Assembly: GCA_964035545.1 (NCBI GenBank)
Contig: CAXIUT010000073.1
Span: 434,001 to 498,000, forward strand
DNA length: 64,000 bases
Direction of reading: 5' to 3'
Source of the DNA: Bugula neritina
Lineage: Eukaryota > Bryozoa > Gymnolaemata > Cheilostomatida > Bugulidae
Numbering within the stretch: position 1 is the first letter of the stretch; every line of letters begins with the position of its first letter. The position numbers and the translations under genes were made by a program. Of this stretch, positions 24,141 through 37,550 are shown piece by piece. Below the pieces are notes generated by a model. It was not told where the DNA came from, ran no database searches, and saw only the letters and a list, made by a program, of their open reading frames with translations.

Positions 24141-25481
24141 TGAAGCTTTATAGTTTACAGGCAGTCGAGATGAGTCACTGCTGAAACCCATTTTATTAGT
24201 AGACTATATTGCTCTTCAATAATCAGTTTTCATATTAAAAGAGAAAGCTCATCTGCAGCGCCATTTCACAGTGTTATGTTTTGCTAGAGCAATAACTACT
24301 TTTAGATGCCTTTGCAAACATATGAGAAATAAATGAGTCATTCTATGAAAAGAGGTGTTTGCAGCACTTGTCCACTTTTGATTTACACGCGGCATCGAAA
24401 CTTTTGTAGTTTTAAATAATGTCTCCAAATTCATCACTTGCATGTGTTTAGATACTTGATGAAAATGTTTATGCAAAATTTGATGCCTGCTTCAAAGACA
24501 CCAGTGCTTAATTACTGTGTTAACTGTATTGGCACGTTGCCATGAGATATTTGGTAATATTTCGCATCACAACAAACTCTTCAGAAAGTTAAGAAAATCA
24601 GTCTAGAAAGTTAATGAAATAAACCTACCAGAGAGAGTAAGCCAGATGTAACAAGTAGATCCAAAACAAGTTGATTAACAATTGAAGTTGAAGTCTCGAT
24701 GTAGTCAACACTTTAGTCCTAACGTCAAATGCTAACGTCTGCAACCAAACTGTGAAGACTTCATGAGCTGGTTAGCTGACAGGACACATTAAAGTTCTTA
24801 ACTCTTGTGTGTATAGTGATGCCCATCTTGAACTAGAGAGGGCTGACTGAAGACTGCTACTTTGTGAAAATTGACAATGCATATTATTATTATTCATTGT
24901 TGAGATTCACGACTGCCATAAACAATGATAAAATATTCATTGTTGGTACTACTGAGTAGAATAAAATATAATATAATATTGTTTTCTGGACAGAAAAGTA
25001 ATATCAAATGCATATTATAACTTACCATAAATCTACAGTGCTTCACATCTTCACCTTTTCCTGCAATTTTATTTCTTTGCAGTTAGAAGTAGTAGCTGAA
25101 TATATGACGATGAAACATAACCCTTCAATTTCATTGCACCAGCACCAGTTGCAAGATAGGTGTGTTGGGAGTTATCTTTCCTAAAAATTTGTTCTTGGTG
25201 TTTATACGAAGCAGACACAGGCTAATATTAGTTTTGTTATTTGCAAGAGTTTTTCTGTCTGATTGTCCATCAGCAAAAGTTTGCGCCTTGCAGTTATTAT
25301 GAAAATACCAGTGATGCTGGAAGACCTTTGCATTGTACACCCGCCTTTACTATTGAATTTAGATGTTTTATTTTCCCATCCCCTCTCCTGCCCCCCTGTC
25401 CCCTCTAACAACCAGCAATCTTGACTCATGTGAATTTTGTTATTGTTCTAGAGTTGGCCCATGGGCCTACAGTATACGATT
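24141..25481 (+). repeat. Monomer M19, hybrid D-head / A
   Basis: Same D-to-A switch interval as M15 and M29 (here 24299-24388). Otherwise A with tail gaattttg. Confidence 0.93.
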
Positions 25482-26822
25482 TGAAACTTTATAGTTTACA
25501 GGCAGTCGAGATGAGTCAGTGCTGAAACCCATTTTATTAGTAGACTATATTGCTCTTCAATAATCAGTTTTCATATTAAAAGAGAAAGCTCATCTGCAGC
25601 GCCATTTTACAGTGTTATATTTTGCCAGAGCAATAACTAATTTTAGATGCCTTTGCAAACATATGAGAAATAAATGAGTCATTCTATGAAAAGAGGTGTT
25701 TGCAGCACTTGTCCACTTTTGATTTACACGCGGCATGGAAACTTTTGTAGTTTTAAATAATGTCTCCAAATTCATCACTTGCATGTGTTTAGATACTTGA
25801 TGAAAATGTTTATGCAAAATTTGATGCCTGCTTCAAAGACACCAGTGCTTAATTACTGTGTTAACTGTATTGGCACGTTGCCATGAGATATTTGGTAATA
25901 TTTCGCATCACAACAAACTCTTCAGAAAGTTAAGAAAATCAGTCTAGAAAGTTAATGAAATAAACCTACCAGAGAGAGTAAGCCAGATGTAACAAGTAGA
26001 TCCAAAACAAGTTGATTAACAATTGAAGTTGAAGTCTCGATGTAGTCAACACTTTAGTCCTAACGTCAAATGCTAACGTCTGCAACCAAACTGTGAAGAC
26101 TTCATGAGCTGGTTAGCTGACAGGACACATTAAAGTTCTTAACTCTTGTGTGTATAGTGATGCCCATCTTGAACTAGAGAGGGCTGACTGAAGACTGCTA
26201 CTTTGTGAAAATTGACAATGCATATTATTATTATTCATTGTTGAGATTCACGACTGCCATAAACAATGATAAAATATTCATTGTTGGTACTACTGAGTAG
26301 AATAAAATATAATATAATATTGTTTTCTGGACAGAAAAGTAATATCAAATGCATATTATAACTTACCATAAATCTACAGTGCTTCACATCTTCACCTTTT
26401 CCTGCAATTTTATTTCTTTGCAGTTGGAAGTAGTAGCTGAATATATGACGATGAAACATAACCCTTCAATTTCATTGCACCAGCACCAGTTGCAAGATAG
26501 GTGTGTTGGGAGTTATCTTTCCTAAAAATTTGTTTTTGGTGTTTATACGAAGCAGACACAGGCTAATATTAGTTTTGTTATTTGCAAGAGTTTTTCTGTC
26601 TGATTGTCCATCAGCAAAAGTTTGCGCCTTGCAGTTATTATGAAAATACCAGTGATGCTGGAAGACCTTTGCATTGTACACCCGCCTTTACTATTGAATT
26701 TAGATGTTTTATTTTCCCATCCCCTCTCCTGCCCCCCTATCCCCTCTAACAACCAGCAATCTTGACTCATGTGAATTTTGTTATTGTTCTAGAGTTGGCC
26801 CATGGGCCTACAGTATACGATT
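25482..26822 (+). repeat. Monomer M20, mosaic B/C/E-type head / A1
   Basis: The head has gaaac, tcagtg and ttttacag, as in B, C and E, through 25737; from 25808 it is A1. It carries ctatccc at 26739, the first of the three changes that mark the amplified A' haplotype downstream. It lies between the C-D-E-X units and the B-A-C duplication, so it marks a block junction. Confidence 0.91.
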
Positions 26823-28163
26823 TGAAACTTTATAGTTTACAGGCAGTCGAGATGAGTCAGTGCTGAAACCCATTTTATTAGTAGACTATATTGCTCTTCA
26901 ATAATCAGTTTTCATATTAAAAGAGAAAGCTCATCTGCAGCGCCATTTTACAGTGTTATATTTTGCCAGAGCAATAACTAATTTTAGATGCCTTTGCAAA
27001 CATATGAGAAATAAATGAGTCATTCTATGAAAAGAGGTGTTTGCAGCACTTGTCCACTTTTGATTTACACGCGGCATGGAAACTTTTGTAGTTTTAAATA
27101 ATGTCTCCAAATTCATCACTTGCATGTGTTTAGATACTTGATGAAAATTTTTATGCAAAACTTGATGCCTGCTTCAAAGACACCAGTGCTTAATTACTGT
27201 GTTAACTGTATTGGCACGTTGCCATGAGATATTTGGTAATATTTCGCATCACAACAAACTCTTCAGAAAGTTGAGAAAATCAGTCTAGAAAGTTAATGAA
27301 ATAAACCTACCAGAGAGAGTAAGCCAGATGTAACAAGTAGATCCAAAACAAGTTGATAAACAATTGAAGTTGAAGTCTCCATGTAGTCAACACGTTAGTC
27401 CTAATGTCAAATGCAAACGTCTGCAACCAAACTGTGTAGACTTCATAAGCTGGTTAGCTGACAGGGGAGATTGAAGTTCTTAACTCTTGTGTGTATAGTG
27501 ATGCCCATCTTGAACCAGAGATGGCTGACTGAAGACTGCTACTTTGTGAAAATTGACAATGCATATTATTATTATTCATTGTTGAGATTCACGACTGCCA
27601 TAAACAATGATAAAATATTCATTGTTGGTACTACTGAGTAGAATAAAATATAATATAATATTATTTTCTGGACAGATAAATAATATCAAATGCATATTAT
27701 AACTTACCATAAATATACAGTGCTTCACATCTTCACCTTTTTCTGCAATGTTATTTCTTTGCAGTTAGAAGTACTAGCTGAATATATGACTATGAAACAT
27801 AACCCTTCAATTTCATTGCACCAGCACCAGTTGCAAGATAGGTGTATTGAGAGTTATCTTTCCCAAAATTTTGTTCTTGGTGTTTATACGAAGCAGACAC
27901 AGGCTAATATTAGTTTTGTTATTTGCAAGAGTTTTTCTGTCTGATTGTCCATCAGCAAAAGTTTGCGCCTTGCAGTTATTATGGAAATACCAGTGATGCT
28001 GGAAGACCTTTGCATTGTACACCCGCCTTGACTATTGAAGTTAGATGTTTTATTTTCCCATCCCCTCTCCCGCCCCCCTGTCCCCTCTAACAACCGGCAA
28101 TCCTGACTCATGTGAATTGTGTTATTGTTCTAGAGTTGGCCCATGGGCCTACAGTATACGATT
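26823..28163 (+). repeat. Monomer M21, family B
   Basis: Clean B copy opening the first half of the 4,023-bp trimer duplication. No private change noticed. Confidence 0.94.
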
Positions 28164-29504
28164 TGAAGCTTTATAGTTTACAGGCAGTCGAGATGAGTCA
28201 CTGCTGAAACCCATTTTATTAGTAGACTATATTGCTCTTCAATCATCAGTTTTCATATTAAAACAGAAAGCTCATCTGCAGCGCCATTTCACAGTGTTAT
28301 ATTTTGCTAGAGCAATAACTAATTTTAGATGCCTTTGCAAACATATGAGAAATAAATGAGTCATTCTATGAAAAGAGGTGTTTGCAGCACTTGTCCACTT
28401 TTGATTTACACGCGGCATCGAAACTTTTGTAGTTTTAAATAATGTCTCCAAATTCATCACTTGCATGTGTTTAGATACTTGATGAAAATGTTTATGCAAA
28501 ATTTGATGCCTGCTTCAAAGACACCAGTGCTTAATTACTGTGTTAACTGTATTGGCACGTTGCCATGAGATATTTGGTAATATTTCGCATCACAACAAAC
28601 TCTTCAGAAAGTTAAGAAAATCAGTCTAGAAAGTTAATGAAATAAACCTACCAGAGAGAGTAAGCCAGATGTAACAAGTAGATCCAAAACAAGTTGATTA
28701 ACAATTGAAGTTGAAGTCTCGATGTAGTCAACACTTTAGTCCTAACGTCAAATGCTAACGTCTGCAACCAAACTGTGAAGACTTCATGAGCTGGTTAGCT
28801 GACAGGACACATTAAAGTTCTTAACTCTTGTGTGTATAGTGATGCCCATCTTGAACTAGAGAGGGCTGACTGAAGACTGCTACTTTGTGAAAATTGACAA
28901 TGCATATTATTATTATTCATTGTTGAGATTCACGACTGCCATAAACAATGATAAAATATTCATTGTTGGTACTACTGAGTAGAATAAAATATAATATAAT
29001 ATTGTTTTCTGGACAGAAAAGTAATATCAAATGCATATTATAACTTACCATAAATCTACAGTGCTTCACATCTTCACCTTTTCCTGCAATTTTATTTCTT
29101 TGCAGTTGGAAGTAGTAGCTGAATATATGACGATGAAACATAACCCTTCAATTTCATTGCACCAGCACCAGTTGCAAGATAGGTGTGTTGGGAGTTATCT
29201 TTCCTAAAAATTTGTTTTTGGTGTTTATACGAAGCAGACACAGGCTAATATTAGTTTTGTTATTTGCAAGAGTTTTTCTGTCTGATTGTCCATCAGCAAA
29301 AGTTTGCGCCTTGCAGTTATTATGAAAATACCAGTGATGCTGGAAGACCTTTGCATTGTACACCCGCCTTTACTATTGAATTTAGATGTTTTATTTTCCC
29401 ATCCCCTCTCCTGCCCCCCTGTCCCCTCTAACAACCAGCAATCTTGACTCATGTGAATTGTGTTATTGTTCTAGAGTTGGCCCATGGGCCTACAGTATAC
29501 GATT
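28164..29504 (+). repeat. Monomer M22, family A (A1)
   Basis: A1, matching M25 by eye. Tail gaattgtg, as expected before a C monomer. Confidence 0.94.
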
Positions 29505-30845
29505 TGAAACTTTATAGTTTACAGGCAGTCGAGATGAGTCAGTGCTGAAACCCATTTTATTAGTAGACTATATTGCTCTTCAATAATCAGTTTTCATATT
29601 AAAAGAGAAAGCTCATCTGCAGCGCCATTTTACAGTGTTATATTTTGCCAGAGCAATAACTAATTTTAGATGCCTTTGCAAACATATGAGAAATAAATGA
29701 GTCATTCTATGAAAAGAGGTGTTTGCAGCACTTGTCCACTTTTGATTTACACGCGGCATGGAAACTTTTGTAGTTTTAAATAATGTCTCCAAATTCATCA
29801 CTTGCATGTGTTTAGATACTTGATGAAAATTTTCATGCAAAACTTGATGCCTGCTTCAAAGACACCAGTGCTTAATTACTGTGTTAACTGTATTGGCACG
29901 TTGCTATGAGATATTTGGTAATATTTCGCATCACAACAAACTTTTCAGAAAGTTAAGAAAATCAGTCTAGAAAGTTAATGAAATAAACCTACCAGAGAGA
30001 GTAAGCCAGATGTAACAAGTAGATCCAAAACAAGTTGATAAACAATTGAAGTTGAAGTCTCCATGTAGTCAACACGTTAGTCCTAATGTCAAATGCAAAC
30101 GTCTGCAACCAAACTGTGTAGACTTCATGAGGTGGTTAGCTGACAGGAGAGATTAAAGTTCTTAACTCTTGTGTGTATAGTGATGCCCATCTTGAACTAG
30201 AGATGGCTGACTGAAGACTGCTACTTTGTGAAAATTGACAATGCATATTATTATTATTCATTGTTGAGATTCACGACTGCCATAAACAATGATAAAATAT
30301 TCATTGTTGGTACTACTGAGTAGAATAAAATATAATATAATATTATTTTCTGGACAGATAAATAATATCAAATGCATATTATAACTTACCATAAATCTAC
30401 AGTGCTTCACATCTTCACCTTTTTCTGCAATGTTATTTCTTTGCAGTTAGAAGTACTAGCTGAATATATGACTATGAAACATAACCCTTCAATTTCATTG
30501 CACCAGCACCAGTTGCAAGATAAGTGTATTGAGAGTTATCTTTCCCAAAATTTTGTTCTTGGTGTTTATACGAAGCAGACACAGGCTAATATTAGTTTTG
30601 TTATTTGCAAGAGTTTTTCTGTCTGATTGTCCATCAGCAAAAGTTTGCGCCTTGCAGTTATTATGAAAATACCAGTGATGCTGGAAGACCTTTGCATTGT
30701 ACACCCGCCTTTACTATTGAATTTAGATGTTTTATTTTCCCATCCCCTCTCCTGCCCCCCTGTCCCCTCTAACAACCAGCAATCTTGACTCATGTGAATT
30801 TTGTTATTGTTCTAGAGTTGGCCCATGGGCCTACAGTATACGATT
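29505..30845 (+). repeat. Monomer M23, family C with A-type tail
   Basis: Shares gaggtgg (near 30131) and agataagtg (near 30520) only with M26, which ties the two as duplicates. From about 30664 the tail is A-like (ttatgaaa, gatgtttt, gaattttg) whereas M26 keeps a C tail. One tail was therefore exchanged after the duplication. Confidence 0.92.
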
Positions 30846-32186
30846 TGAAACTTTATAGTTTACAGGCAGTCGAGATGAGTCAGTGCTGAAACCCATTTTA
30901 TTAGTAGACTATATTGCTCTTCAATAATCAGTTTTCATATTAAAAGAGAAAGCTCATCTGCAGCGCCATTTTACAGTGTTATATTTTGCCAGAGCAATAA
31001 CTAATTTTAGATGCCTTTGCAAACATATGAGAAATAAATGAGTCATTCTATGAAAAGAGGTGTTTGCAGCACTTGTCCACTTTTGATTTACACGCGGCAT
31101 GGAAACTTTTGTAGTTTTAAATAATGTCTCCAAATTCATCACTTGCATGTGTTTAGATACTTGATGAAAATTTTTATGCAAAACTTGATGCCTGCTTCAA
31201 AGACACCAGTGCTTAATTACTGTGTTAACTGTATTGGCACGTTGCCATGAGATATTTGGTAATATTTCGCATCACAACAAACTCTTCAGAAAGTTGAGAA
31301 AATCAGTCTAGAAAGTTAATGAAATAAACCTACCAGAGAGAGTAAGCCAGATGTAACAAGTAGATCCAAAACAAGTTGATAAACAATTGAAGTTGAAGTC
31401 TCCATGTAGTCAACACGTTAGTCCTAATGTCAAATGCAAACGTCTGCAACCAAACTGTGTAGACTTCATAAGCTGGTTAGCTGACAGGGGAGATTGAAGT
31501 TCTTAACTCTTGTGTGTATAGTGATGCCCATCTTGAACCAGAGATGGCTGACTGAAGACTGCTACTTTGTGAAAATTGACAATGCATATTATTATTATTC
31601 ATTGTTGAGATTCACGACTGCCATAAACAATGATAAAATATTCATTGTTGGTACTACTGAGTAGAATAAAATATAATATAATATTATTTTCTGGACAGAT
31701 AAATAATATCAAATGCATATTATAACTTACCATAAATATACAGTGCTTCACATCTTCACCTTTTTCTGCAATGTTATTTCTTTGCAGTTAGAAGTACTAG
31801 CTGAATATATGACTATGAAACATAACCCTTCAATTTCATTGCACCAGCACCAGTTGCAAGATAGGTGTATTGAGAGTTATCTTTCCCAAAATTTTGTTCT
31901 TGGTGTTTATACGAAGCAGACACAGGCTAATATTAGTTTTGTTATTTGCAAGAGTTTTTCTGTCTGATTGTCCATCAGCAAAAGTTTGCGCCTTGCAGTT
32001 ATTATGGAAATACCAGTGATGCTGGAAGACCTTTGCATTGTACACCCGCCTTGACTATTGAAGTTAGATGTTTTATTTTCCCATCCCCTCTCCCGCCCCC
32101 CTGTCCCCTCTAACAACCGGCAATCCTGACTCATGTGAATTGTGTTATTGTTCTAGAGTTGGCCCATGGGCCTACAGTATACGATT
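30846..32186 (+). repeat. Monomer M24, family B
   Basis: Clean B copy opening the second half of the trimer duplication, and first of the run B-A-C-D-E (M24-M28) that repeats M6-M10. Confidence 0.94.
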
Positions 32187-33527
32187 TGAAGCTTTATAGT
32201 TTACAGGCAGTCGAGATGAGTCACTGCTGAAACCCATTTTATTAGTAGACTATATTGCTCTTCAATCATCAGTTTTCATATTAAAACAGAAAGCTCATCT
32301 GCAGCGCCATTTCACAGTGTTATATTTTGCTAGAGCAATAACTAATTTTAGATGCCTTTGCAAACATATGAGAAATAAATGAGTCATTCTATGAAAAGAG
32401 GTGTTTGCAGCACTTGTCCACTTTTGATTTACACGCGGCATCGAAACTTTTGTAGTTTTAAATAATGTCTCCAAATTCATCACTTGCATGTGTTTAGATA
32501 CTTGATGAAAATGTTTATGCAAAATTTGATGCCTGCTTCAAAGACACCAGTGCTTAATTACTGTGTTAACTGTATTGGCACGTTGCCATGAGATATTTGG
32601 TAATATTTCGCATCACAACAAACTCTTCAGAAAGTTAAGAAAATCAGTCTAGAAAGTTAATGAAATAAACCTACCAGAGAGAGTAAGCCAGATGTAACAA
32701 GTAGATCCAAAACAAGTTGATTAACAATTGAAGTTGAAGTCTCGATGTAGTCAACACTTTAGTCCTAACGTCAAATGCTAACGTCTGCAACCAAACTGTG
32801 AAGACTTCATGAGCTGGTTAGCTGACAGGACACATTAAAGTTCTTAACTCTTGTGTGTATAGTGATGCCCATCTTGAACTAGAGAGGGCTGACTGAAGAC
32901 TGCTACTTTGTGAAAATTGACAATGCATATTATTATTATTCATTGTTGAGATTCACGACTGCCATAAACAATGATAAAATATTCATTGTTGGTACTACTG
33001 AGTAGAATAAAATATAATATAATATTGTTTTCTGGACAGAAAAGTAATATCAAATGCATATTATAACTTACCATAAATCTACAGTGCTTCACATCTTCAC
33101 CTTTTCCTGCAATTTTATTTCTTTGCAGTTGGAAGTAGTAGCTGAATATATGACGATGAAACATAACCCTTCAATTTCATTGCACCAGCACCAGTTGCAA
33201 GATAGGTGTGTTGGGAGTTATCTTTCCTAAAAATTTGTTTTTGGTGTTTATACGAAGCAGACACAGGCTAATATTAGTTTTGTTATTTGCAAGAGTTTTT
33301 CTGTCTGATTGTCCATCAGCAAAAGTTTGCGCCTTGCAGTTATTATGAAAATACCAGTGATGCTGGAAGACCTTTGCATTGTACACCCGCCTTTACTATT
33401 GAATTTAGATGTTTTATTTTCCCATCCCCTCTCCTGCCCCCCTGTCCCCTCTAACAACCAGCAATCTTGACTCATGTGAATTGTGTTATTGTTCTAGAGT
33501 TGGCCCATGGGCCTACAGTATACGATT
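32187..33527 (+). repeat. Monomer M25, family A (A1)
   Basis: A1 like M22, with ttggaagtag and tail gaattgtg. No private change noticed. Confidence 0.94.
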
Positions 33528-34868
33528 TGAAACTTTATAGTTTACAGGCAGTCGAGATGAGTCAGTGCTGAAACCCATTTTATTAGTAGACTATATTGCT
33601 CTTCAATAATCAGTTTTCATATTAAAAGAGAAAGCTCATCTGCAGCGCCATTTTACAGTGTTATATTTTGCCAGAGCAATAACTAATTTTAGATGCCTTT
33701 GCAAACATATGAGAAATAAATGAGTCATTCTATGAAAAGAGGTGTTTGCAGCACTTGTCCACTTTTGATTTACACGCGGCATGGAAACTTTTGTAGTTTT
33801 AAATAATGTCTCCAAATTCATCACTTGCATGTGTTTAGATACTTGATGAAAATTTTCATGCAAAACTTGATGCCTGCTTCAAAGACACCAGTGCTTAATT
33901 ACTGTGTTAACTGTATTGGCACGTTGCTATGAGATATTTGGTAATATTTCGCATCACAACAAACTTTTCAGAAAGTTAAGAAAATCAGTCTAGAAAGTTA
34001 ATGAAATAAACCTACCAGAGAGAGTAAGCCAGATGTAACAAGTAGATCCAAAACAAGTTGATAAACAATTGAAGTTGAAGTCTCCATGTAGTCAACACGT
34101 TAGTCCTAATGTCAAATGCAAACGTCTGCAACCAAACTGTGTAGACTTCATGAGGTGGTTAGCTGACAGGAGAGATTAAAGTTCTTAACTCTTGTGTGTA
34201 TAGTGATGCCCATCTTGAACTAGAGATGGCTGACTGAAGACTGCTACTTTGTGAAAATTGACAATGCATATTATTATTATTCATTGTTGAGATTCACGAC
34301 TGCCATAAACAATGATAAAATATTCATTGTTGGTACTACTGAGTAGAATAAAATATAATATAATATTATTTTCTGGACAGATAAATAATATCAAATGCAT
34401 ATTATAACTTACCATAAATCTACAGTGCTTCACATCTTCACCTTTTTCTGCAATGTTATTTCTTTGCAGTTAGAAGTACTAGCTGAATATATGACTATGA
34501 AACATAACCCTTCAATTTCATTGCACCAGCACCAGTTGCAAGATAAGTGTATTGAGAGTTATCTTTCCCAAAATTTTGTTCTTGGTGTTTATACGAAGCA
34601 GACACAGGCTAATATTAGTTTTGTTATTTGCAAGAGTTTTTCTGTCTGATTGTCCATCAGCAAAAGTTTGCGCCTTGCAGTTATTATGGAAATACCAGTG
34701 ATGCTGGAAGACCTTTGCATTGTACACCCGCCTTTACTATTGAATTTAGATATTTTATTTTCCCATCCCCTCTCCTGCCCCCCTGTCCCCTCTAACAACC
34801 AGCAATCCTGACTCATGTGAATTGTGTTATTGTTCTAGAGTTGGCCCATGGGCCTACAGTATACGATT
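33528..34868 (+). repeat. Monomer M26, family C
   Basis: Carries gaggtgg (near 34153) and agataagtg (near 34543), as in M23 exactly 4,023 bp upstream. It belongs both to the trimer and to the fourth C-D-E-X unit, so it is the hinge between two higher-order repeats. Confidence 0.93.
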
Positions 34869-36209
34869 TGAAGCTTTATAGTTTACAGGCAGTAGAGATG
34901 AGTCACTGCTGAAACTCATTTTATTAGTAGACTATATTGCTCTTCAATAATCAGTTTTCATATTAAAAGAGAAAGCTCATCTGCAGCGCCATTTCACAGT
35001 GTTATGTTTTGCTAGAGCAATAACTACTTTTAGATGCCTTTGCAAACATATGAGAAATAAATGAGTCATTCTATGAATAGAGGTGTTTGCAGCACTTGTC
35101 CACTTTTGATTTACATGCGGCATGGAAACTTTTGTAGTTTTAAATAATGTCTCCAAATTCATCACTTGCATGTGTTTAGATACTTGATGAAAATTTTTAT
35201 GCAAAACTTGATGCCTGCTTCAAAGACACCAGTGCTTAATTACTGTGTTAACTGTATTGGCATGTTGCCATGAGATATTTGGTAATATTTCGCATCACAA
35301 CAAACTCTTCAGAAAGTTAAGAAAATAAGTCTAGAAAGTTAATGAAATAAACCTACCAGAGAGAGTAAGCTAGATGTAACAAGTAGATCCAAAACAAGTT
35401 GATAAACAATTGAAGTTGAAGTCTCCATGTAGTCAACACGTTAGTCCTAATGTCAAATGCAAACGTCTGCAACCAAATTGTGTAGACTTCATAAGCTGGT
35501 TAGCTGACAGGAGAGATTAAAGTTCTTAACTCTTGTGTGTATAGTGATGCCCATCTTGAACTAGAGATGGCTGACTGAAGACTGCTACTTTGTGAAAATT
35601 GACAATGCATATTATTATTATTCATTGTTGAGATTCACGACTGCCATAAACAATGATAAAATATTCATTGTTGGTACTACTGAGTAGAATAAAATATAAT
35701 ATAATATTATTTTCTGGACAGATAAATAATATCAAATGCATATTATAACTTACCATAAATCTACAGTGCTTCACATCTTCACCTTTTTCTGCAATGTTAT
35801 TTCTTTGCAGTTAGAAGTACTAGCTGAATATATGACTATGAAACATAACCCTTCAATTTCATTGCACCAGCACCAGTTGCAAGATAGGTGTATTGAGAGT
35901 TATCTTTCCCAAAATTTTGTTCTTGGTGTTTATACGAAGCAGACACAGGCTAATATTAGTTTTGTTATTTGCAAGAGTTTTTCTGTCTTATTGTCCATCA
36001 GCAAAAGTTTGCGCCTTGCAGTTATTATGAAAATACCAGTGATGCTGGAAGACCTTTGCATTGTACACCCGCCTTTACTATTGAATTTAGATGTTTTATT
36101 TTCCCATCCCCTCTCCTGCCCCCCTGTCCCCTCTAACAACCAGCAATCTTGACTCATGTGAATTGTGTTATTGTTCTAGAGTTGGCCCATGGGCCTACAG
36201 TATACGATT
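34869..36209 (+). repeat. Monomer M27, family D
   Basis: D haplotype like M17, with private changes at 35078 and 35478. D-specific T at 35989. Confidence 0.94.
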
Positions 36210-37550
36210 TGAAACTTTATAGTTTACAGGCAGTGGAGATGAGTCAGTGCCGAAACCCATTTTATTAGTAGACTATATTGCTCTTCAATAATCAGTTTTC
36301 ATATTAAAAGAGAAAGCTCATCTGCAGCGCCATTTTACAGTGTTATATTTTGCCAGAGCAATAACTAATTTTAGATGCCTTTGCAAACATATGAGAAATA
36401 AATGAGTCATTCTATGAAAAGAGGTGTTTGCAGCACTTGTCCACTTTTGATTTACACGCGGCATGGAAACTTTTGTAGTTTTAAATAATGTCTCCAAATT
36501 CATCACTTGCATGTGTTTAGATACTTGATGAAAATTTTCATGCAAAACTTGATGCCTGCTTCAAAGACACCAGTGCTTAATTACTGTGTTAACTGTATTG
36601 GCACGTTGCTATGAGATATTTGGTAATATTTCGCATCACAACAAACTTTTCAGAAAGTTAAGAAAATCAGTCTAGAAAGTTAATGAAATAAACCTACCAG
36701 AGAGAGTAAGCCAGATGTAACAAGTAGATCCAAAACAAGTTGATAAACAATTGAAGTTGAAGTCTCCATGTAGTCAACACGTTAGTCCTAATGTCAAATG
36801 CAAACGTCTGCAACCAAACTGTGTAGACTTCATGAGCTGGTTAGCTGACAGGAGAGATTAAAGTTCTTAACTCTTGTGTGTATAGTGATGCCCATCTTGA
36901 ACCAGAGATGGCTGACTGAAGACTGCTACTTTGTGAAAATTGACAATGCATATTATTATTATTCATTGTTGAGATTCACGACTGCCATAAACAATGATAA
37001 AATATTCATTGTTGGTACTACTGAGTAGAATAAAATATAATATAATATTATTTTCTGGACAGATAAATAATATCAAATGCATATTATAACTTACCATAAA
37101 TATACAGTGCTTCACATCTTCACCTTTTTCTGCAATGTTATTTCTTTGCAGTTAGAAGTACTAGCTGAATATATGACTATGAAACATAACCCTTCAATTT
37201 CATTGCACCAGCACCAGTTGCAAGATAGGTGTGTTGAGAGTTATCTTTCCCAAAATTTTGTTCTTGGTGTTTATACGAAGCAGACACAGGCTAATATTAG
37301 TTTTGTTATTTGCAAGAGTTTTTCTGTCTGATTGTCCATCAGCAAAAGTTTGCGCCTTGCAGTTATTATGGAAATACCAGTGATGCTGGAAGACCTTTGC
37401 ATTGTACACCCGCCTTTACTATTGAATTTAGATATTTTATTTTCCCATCCCCTCTCCCGCCCCCCTGTCCCCTCTAACAACCAGCAATCCTGACTCATGT
37501 AACTTGTGTTATTGTTCTAGAGTTGGCCCATGGGCCCACAGTATACGATT
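36210..37550 (+). repeat. Monomer M28, family E with E' tail
   Basis: E with the aacttgtg/gggcccac tail of M14 and M18. Private changes at 36235 and 36251. Confidence 0.94.

Larger units (their letters stand above)
9388..25481 (+). repeat. Higher-order tetramer C-D-E-X, three copies (M8-M11, M12-M15, M16-M19)
   Basis: D copies M9, M13 and M17 are four monomers apart, as are E copies M10, M14 and M18. The first slot is C, C-tailed (M12) and C. The fourth slot X is an E/B mosaic in M11 but a D/A hybrid with a shared breakpoint in M15 and M19. Copies two and three also share the E' tail. The unit is 5,364 bp (5,366 in the second copy because of the 2-bp insertion). Confidence 0.87.
26823..34868 (+). 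repeat. Tandem duplication of trimer B-A1-C (M21-M23, M24-M26)
   Basis: Two copies of 4,023 bp each, side by side. The pair gaggtgg and agataagtg in the C member recurs at a spacing of exactly 4,023 bp and nowhere else. The copies differ mainly in the tail of the C member: A-like in M23, C in M26. Confidence 0.88.
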
